8,027 nucleotides of DNA from Christensenellaceae bacterium (GTDB taxonomy: Bacteria > Bacillota > Clostridia > Christensenellales > SZUA-584). A program made the translations under genes and the position numbers. The notes below the pieces were generated by a model. It had not been told where the DNA came from and did no database searches. It saw nothing but the letters and a program-made list of their open reading frames with translations. The stretch's first letter is position 1. The number at the start of each line of letters is the position of its first letter. Where the stretch lies: NCBI GenBank assembly GCA_012719815.1, contig JAAXZP010000384.1, positions 1 through 8,027 on the forward strand. Reading direction: 5' to 3'. Below, one piece after another: positions 5,036-8,027 of the stretch.

Positions 5036-6951
5036 CTTCCGGCTCCTTTCCCGCTTTTCTTTTTGGTCATTATTCCATCGTCATGCGCTTTTTTCCTGCT
5101 TTTAGAACCTCCTCTTTCGGTTTTTTCCGACGCGGCAGCTTTGCTTCCGCCCGCCCTGCCCTTGCGGCTGGGCCTGGTCTCCGCCGGCACCAGCCCGCCC
5201 GGGCCGATCAAATCCTCCCGGCCCGCCTCGCGCAGCGCCTCGCGTATCAGCGGCCAGTTGCGCTTCTGGTCAAACTGCAGCAGCGCCCGCTGCATCGCCT
5301 TCTCCCGCGGGGTCCTCGCCACGTACACAGGTTTGCCCGTCATCGGGTCCAGGCCGGTGTAGAACATGCAGGTGGATATCGTGCCCGGCGTGGGGTAGAA
5401 ATCCTGCACCTGTTCTGGTACGAAGCCCTGCTTTTTCAACGTCAGCGCCAGCTCTATCGCGTCATTTAACGTGCTGCCCGGGTGCGACGAGATGTAATAC
5501 GGCAAAAGGTACTGGGGCTTGCCCGCCTTTTTGGTCGCGGCCTCAAAGCGGCGCGCAAAGCGCTCGTACACCGCATAGCCCGGCTTGTTCATCAGCCGCA
5601 GCACTTCGCCGCTCACGTGTTCCGGCGCCACTTTCAGCTGCCCGCTGACATGCTTTTTGACCAGCCGGTCGAAGAAATGGCCGTCCTTGTCCGCCATAAG
5701 ATAATCGTACCGGAGCCCCGAGCGGATGAAGACGCGGCGCACGCCTTCCACCTTCTCCAGCGCTTCCAGCACTTCGCACAACCCCTTGTGGCTCACTTTC
5801 AGGTTGGGGCAGGGCTTGGGGGTCAGGCAGCTGCGCGTACACGTCTCCGGATTATTGGCCAGACACGTCGCGTCGTAGAAGTTGGCCGTCGGCCCGCCCA
5901 CATCGGAGATGATGCCCTTGAATTCCGGCATCGCGGCCATGCGCCGCGCCTCCTCCACGATGGACTTTTTGGAACGCTTCTGAATGCGCTTGCCCTGGTG
6001 CGCGCTGATGGAGCAGAACGCGCATTGCCCGGGGCAGCCGCGCACCGTGATGATGCCAAACTGCACTTCGGAAAGCGCCGGCACCGGCTCTTTGTACGAC
6101 GGGTGCTGCCGCCGCGTGAACGGCAAGCCGTATATCGCGTCCATCTCGGGCGTGGAAAGCGGTAGCGGCGGCGGGAACTGGATGAGATACCGGTCGCCGT
6201 GAGGCTGCACCAGTATTTTTCCTCGCGGCGAGGTGTGCTGGTGTATCAGGCGGCACGCGTTCGCGAAATCCCTTTTGCTTTCCGCGACGCGCTCAAAAGA
6301 CGGCAGCATGACGTACTCGCCGATACCCTCCAGCGACGAGCGCAGCACGCACGTGCCCCGCACGCCCAGCATGTCCCGCACGGATTCGCCGTTTTTCAGG
6401 CGGCCGCAAATCTCGGCAAGCGGCGCTTCGCCCATGCCGTATACCAGCAGGTCCGCCTTGGAATCCACCAGGTACGAGCGGCGGACCTTATCCTCATAAT
6501 AATCGTAATGCGCAAAACGGCGGTTAGATGCTTCCACCCCGCCGATGATGACCGGTATATCCTTGTAAGCCTGCTTCAAGCGCGCGGTGTACGCGATGGT
6601 GGGCCGGCCGGGCCTCAGGCCCGTTTTGCCTCCGGGCGAGTACACGTCCTCGCTGCGCCTGCGCCTGGCGGCGGTATACATGTTCACGATGCCGTCGATG
6701 TTGCCGCCGCTCAATAAAAACGCATAGCGGGGCGGCCCGAGGCGTTTAAAATCGTCCGCGGATTCCCAGTTGGGCTGGGCGATAATGCCCACGCTGTAGC
6801 CCAGGCTCTGCACAAACCGGCCGATCACCGCCGCGGCGAACGACGGGTGGTCCACATACGCGTCGGGCGTCACCACGATAAAGTCGAGCTGCTCGTAGCC
6901 CAACTCCGCCATCTCTTCCCGCGACATCGGCAAAAATTCGTTGCTGTTCAT
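5032..6951 (-). CDS. ygiQ: YgiQ family (UPF0313) radical SAM protein
   Basis: 639 aa; a radical SAM enzyme of unknown reaction. The N-terminal part (about 1-290) has the family's FLPMSREEM opening, DAYVDHPSFAAAVIGR and IIGGVEASNRRFAHYDYY, a region that resembles cobalamin-binding folds. The radical SAM core follows, with the 4Fe-4S motif Cx3Cx2C at Cys306, Cys310 and Cys313 (RGCPGQCAFCSI), then ISDVGGPTANFY, a further group of cysteines (in LANNPETCTRSC and PKPCPNL) and KVAPEHVSGEVL. The C-terminal part contains YLLPYYISSHPG and QVQDFYPTPGT, typical of the family, and ends in a Lys/Arg-rich tail (591-639). The family match to E. coli YgiQ is strong by recalled motifs. The start ATG 6951 fits the conserved N-terminus, but no ribosome-binding site precedes it. 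It lies 21 bp after the GH94 stop and overlaps pncA by 4 bases. Its biochemical role is not known. Confidence 0.96.
   Translation of the reverse strand: MNSNEFLPMSREEMAELGYEQLDFIVVTPDAYVDHPSFAAAVIGRFVQSLGYSVGIIAQPNWESADDFKRLGPPRYAFLLSGGNIDGIVNMYTAARRRRSEDVYSPGGKTGLRPGRPTIAYTARLKQAYKDIPVIIGGVEASNRRFAHYDYYEDKVRRSYLVDSKADLLVYGMGEAPLAEICGRLKNGESVRDMLGVRGTCVLRSSLEGIGEYVMLPSFERVAESKRDFANACRLIHQHTSPRGKILVQPHGDRYLIQFPPPLPLSTPEMDAIYGLPFTRRQHPSYKEPVPALSEVQFGIITVRGCPGQCAFCSISAHQGKRIQKRSKKSIVEEARRMAAMPEFKGIISDVGGPTANFYDATCLANNPETCTRSCLTPKPCPNLKVSHKGLCEVLEALEKVEGVRRVFIRSGLRYDYLMADKDGHFFDRLVKKHVSGQLKVAPEHVSGEVLRLMNKPGYAVYERFARRFEAATKKAGKPQYLLPYYISSHPGSTLNDAIELALTLKKQGFVPEQVQDFYPTPGTISTCMFYTGLDPMTGKPVYVARTPREKAMQRALLQFDQKRNWPLIREALREAGREDLIGPGGLVPAETRPSRKGRAGGSKAAASEKTERGGSKSRKKAHDDGIMTKKKSGKGAGR
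5043..5049 (-). promoter_or_regulatory. Shine-Dalgarno site of pncA
   Basis: AAAGGAG, 7 nt before ATG 5035, is located in the last codons of the ygiQ gene. It supports the chosen start and independent ribosome loading on a shared transcript. Confidence 0.8.
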
Positions 6952-6958
6952 GTAAGAG

Positions 6959-6985
6959 AGTATAACATCCCGTCACGGCTGCCAA
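6959..6985 (-). promoter_or_regulatory. Candidate promoter of ygiQ, likely giving a leaderless mRNA
   Basis: On the minus strand, TTGGCA (5/6 match to -35; rc of 6980-6985) is followed after 15 bp by TATACT (rc of 6959-6964) with a TGn extension (TGTTATACT). Only 7 nt separate the -10 from ATG 6951, so transcription would begin at or next to the start codon. The -35 lies in the final codons of the GH94 gene. Spacing is short, so the extended -10 carries most of the case. Confidence 0.45.
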
Positions 6986-8027
6986 CAAGCCAGTATTCTG
7001 TGAACGCCGCGGGATTTGTCCAGCGGCAGCTTTTTGACGCGCTCCCCGCCTTCAAAGCTCAGCCACGCCTCGCCCTGGTAGCCGGGGATAAGGTCCACCG
7101 AAATGATGTACGTCGCGCCGTCTTTTTTGTACTCGATGGTATATGGCCCGAAATCGTCGGGCACGCAGGGGTTTATGGACAGCACTCCGCGCTCGATGTG
7201 AAGCCCCAACAGGTGCACAATAGCCGCCTGATACATCCAGCCCGCGGTGCCGGTGTACCACGTCCATCCGGCTCTGCCCTTGTGCCCTTCCACGTGATAC
7301 ACGTCCGCCGCCATCACGTACGGCTCGCCCTTGTAGCGCTCCACGTCTGCGGGCGTGCGCGTGTGGTTGATGGGATTTATCATCTGGAACAGGCGCAGCG
7401 CGTCGTCCTTCAGGCGCAGCTTGGCCGCGGCGATCACGAACCACGCCGCCGCGTGGCTGTACTGACCGCCGTTTTCGCGCACGCCGGGCAGGTAGTTTTT
7501 GATATAGCCTGGGTTTTTTTCCCATTTGTCAAAAGGCGGCGCGAGCAGGCGGATGACGCCCTCGTCGCGCATCACCAGTTCGCTGGACGCCGATTCATAA
7601 GCGCGCCTTGCCCGCTCGGCGCCGGATATCACCGCCCACGCCTGCGACACCAGGTCGATGCGGCATTCCGGCGACGTATGGCGGCCCAGCGGCGTGCCGT
7701 CGTCGAAGAACGCCCGCGCGTACCATTCGCCGTCCCAGCCGTGCTGTTCGATGTTTTTGCGCAGCTCGTCGCGCTGGGCGGTGTACTGCTCCGCCAGCTC
7801 ATGCTCGCCGCACCGCTCGCACAGGTCTGCAAACAGCCGCAGCACCTCCGAGAGGAAAAACGCCAGCCACACGCTTTCACCCTTGCCTCCCGCGCCCACC
7901 TTGTACATGCCGTCGTTCCAGTCGCCGCTGCCCATCAGCGGCAGGCCGCGCTCGCCGTAACGCACCGAGCCGATGGCGCGCACGCAGTGCAAAAACAGGC
8001 TCTCGCGCTCGGTGGTTTCCTCAAACC
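6973..8027 (-). CDS. GH94 glycoside phosphorylase / cyclic beta-glucan synthase-type protein, C-terminal part
   Basis: The frame is open to the right edge, so only the last 350 residues are visible and the true start is outside. The sequence carries the GH94 catalytic-domain signature GLPLMGSGDWNDGM, whose GDWND motif holds the acidic catalytic residue in this family, followed by GGKGESVWLAFFLSEVL. Further (alpha/alpha)6-barrel segments are NYLPGVRENGGQYSHAAAWFV, GEPYVMAADVYHV and AGWTWYTGTAGWMYQ. The end (about the last 75 residues) is a beta-sandwich with LSINPCVPDDFGPYTIEY. GH94 enzymes reversibly phosphorolyse beta-linked glucosides or, in NdvB/Cgs proteins, trim cyclic beta-1,2-glucan. 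The WYTGTAGWMYQ and NPCVP motifs resemble the latter and 1,2-beta-oligoglucan phosphorylases more than cellobiose phosphorylase, by memory. The substrate cannot be settled without the N-terminal half. Confidence 0.93.
   Translation of the reverse strand, partial: FEETTERESLFLHCVRAIGSVRYGERGLPLMGSGDWNDGMYKVGAGGKGESVWLAFFLSEVLRLFADLCERCGEHELAEQYTAQRDELRKNIEQHGWDGEWYARAFFDDGTPLGRHTSPECRIDLVSQAWAVISGAERARRAYESASSELVMRDEGVIRLLAPPFDKWEKNPGYIKNYLPGVRENGGQYSHAAAWFVIAAAKLRLKDDALRLFQMINPINHTRTPADVERYKGEPYVMAADVYHVEGHKGRAGWTWYTGTAGWMYQAAIVHLLGLHIERGVLSINPCVPDDFGPYTIEYKKDGATYIISVDLIPGYQGEAWLSFEGGERVKKLPLDKSRGVHRILACWQP

Noticed and set aside
7511..7523. Run of seven T after GGG, checked as a frameshift site in the GH94 gene
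   Set aside because: The reading frame is the same on both sides (EKNPGY) and conserved motifs continue without a break, so the gene is intact here.

Overview
The window is gene-dense and GC-rich, and every supportable gene lies on the minus strand. The content suggests a Gram-positive (Firmicutes/Clostridia-type) chromosome. A WalR-like OmpR-family response regulator and its histidine kinase are followed by lipoproteins with GerMN domains, Shine-Dalgarno sites are GGAGG-like, and neighbouring genes overlap by a few bases. The exact lineage is an inference. There are no RNA genes, insertion sequences, CRISPR arrays or long repeats, and the largest gap between genes is 86 bp (4404-4489).

Reading along the minus strand from the right edge, the window opens with the C-terminal part of a GH94 glycoside phosphorylase or cyclic beta-glucan synthase-type protein (6973-8027, cut by the edge). 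Next come a YgiQ/UPF0313 radical SAM protein (5032-6951) and a nicotinamidase of the PncA/YueJ type (4490-5035), which overlap by ATGA and are probably co-transcribed. A short AT-rich gap follows, with an extended -10 promoter facing the next unit.

That second unit is a compact, translationally coupled operon: response regulator (3714-4403), sensor kinase (2288 to about 3685-3730), a lipoprotein with one GerMN domain (1332-2291), and a second lipoprotein with two complete GerMN domains and the start of a third (1-1342, running off the left edge). The regulator and kinase resemble the cell-wall-controlling WalRK system. The attached GerMN lipoproteins recall actinobacterial mtrA-mtrB-lpqB, where a GerMN lipoprotein encoded next to the kinase modulates it.

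The points most worth a second look are these: the near-invariant receiver lysine of the response regulator is Thr102 (ACG, one base from AAG); the kinase seems to lack a standard start codon where its conserved N-terminus requires one, and an AUU with a well-spaced ribosome site is available; the adjacent genes encode single- and multi-GerMN lipoproteins; and the ygiQ start looks leaderless, with an extended -10 ending 7 nt before the ATG and no ribosome-binding site.
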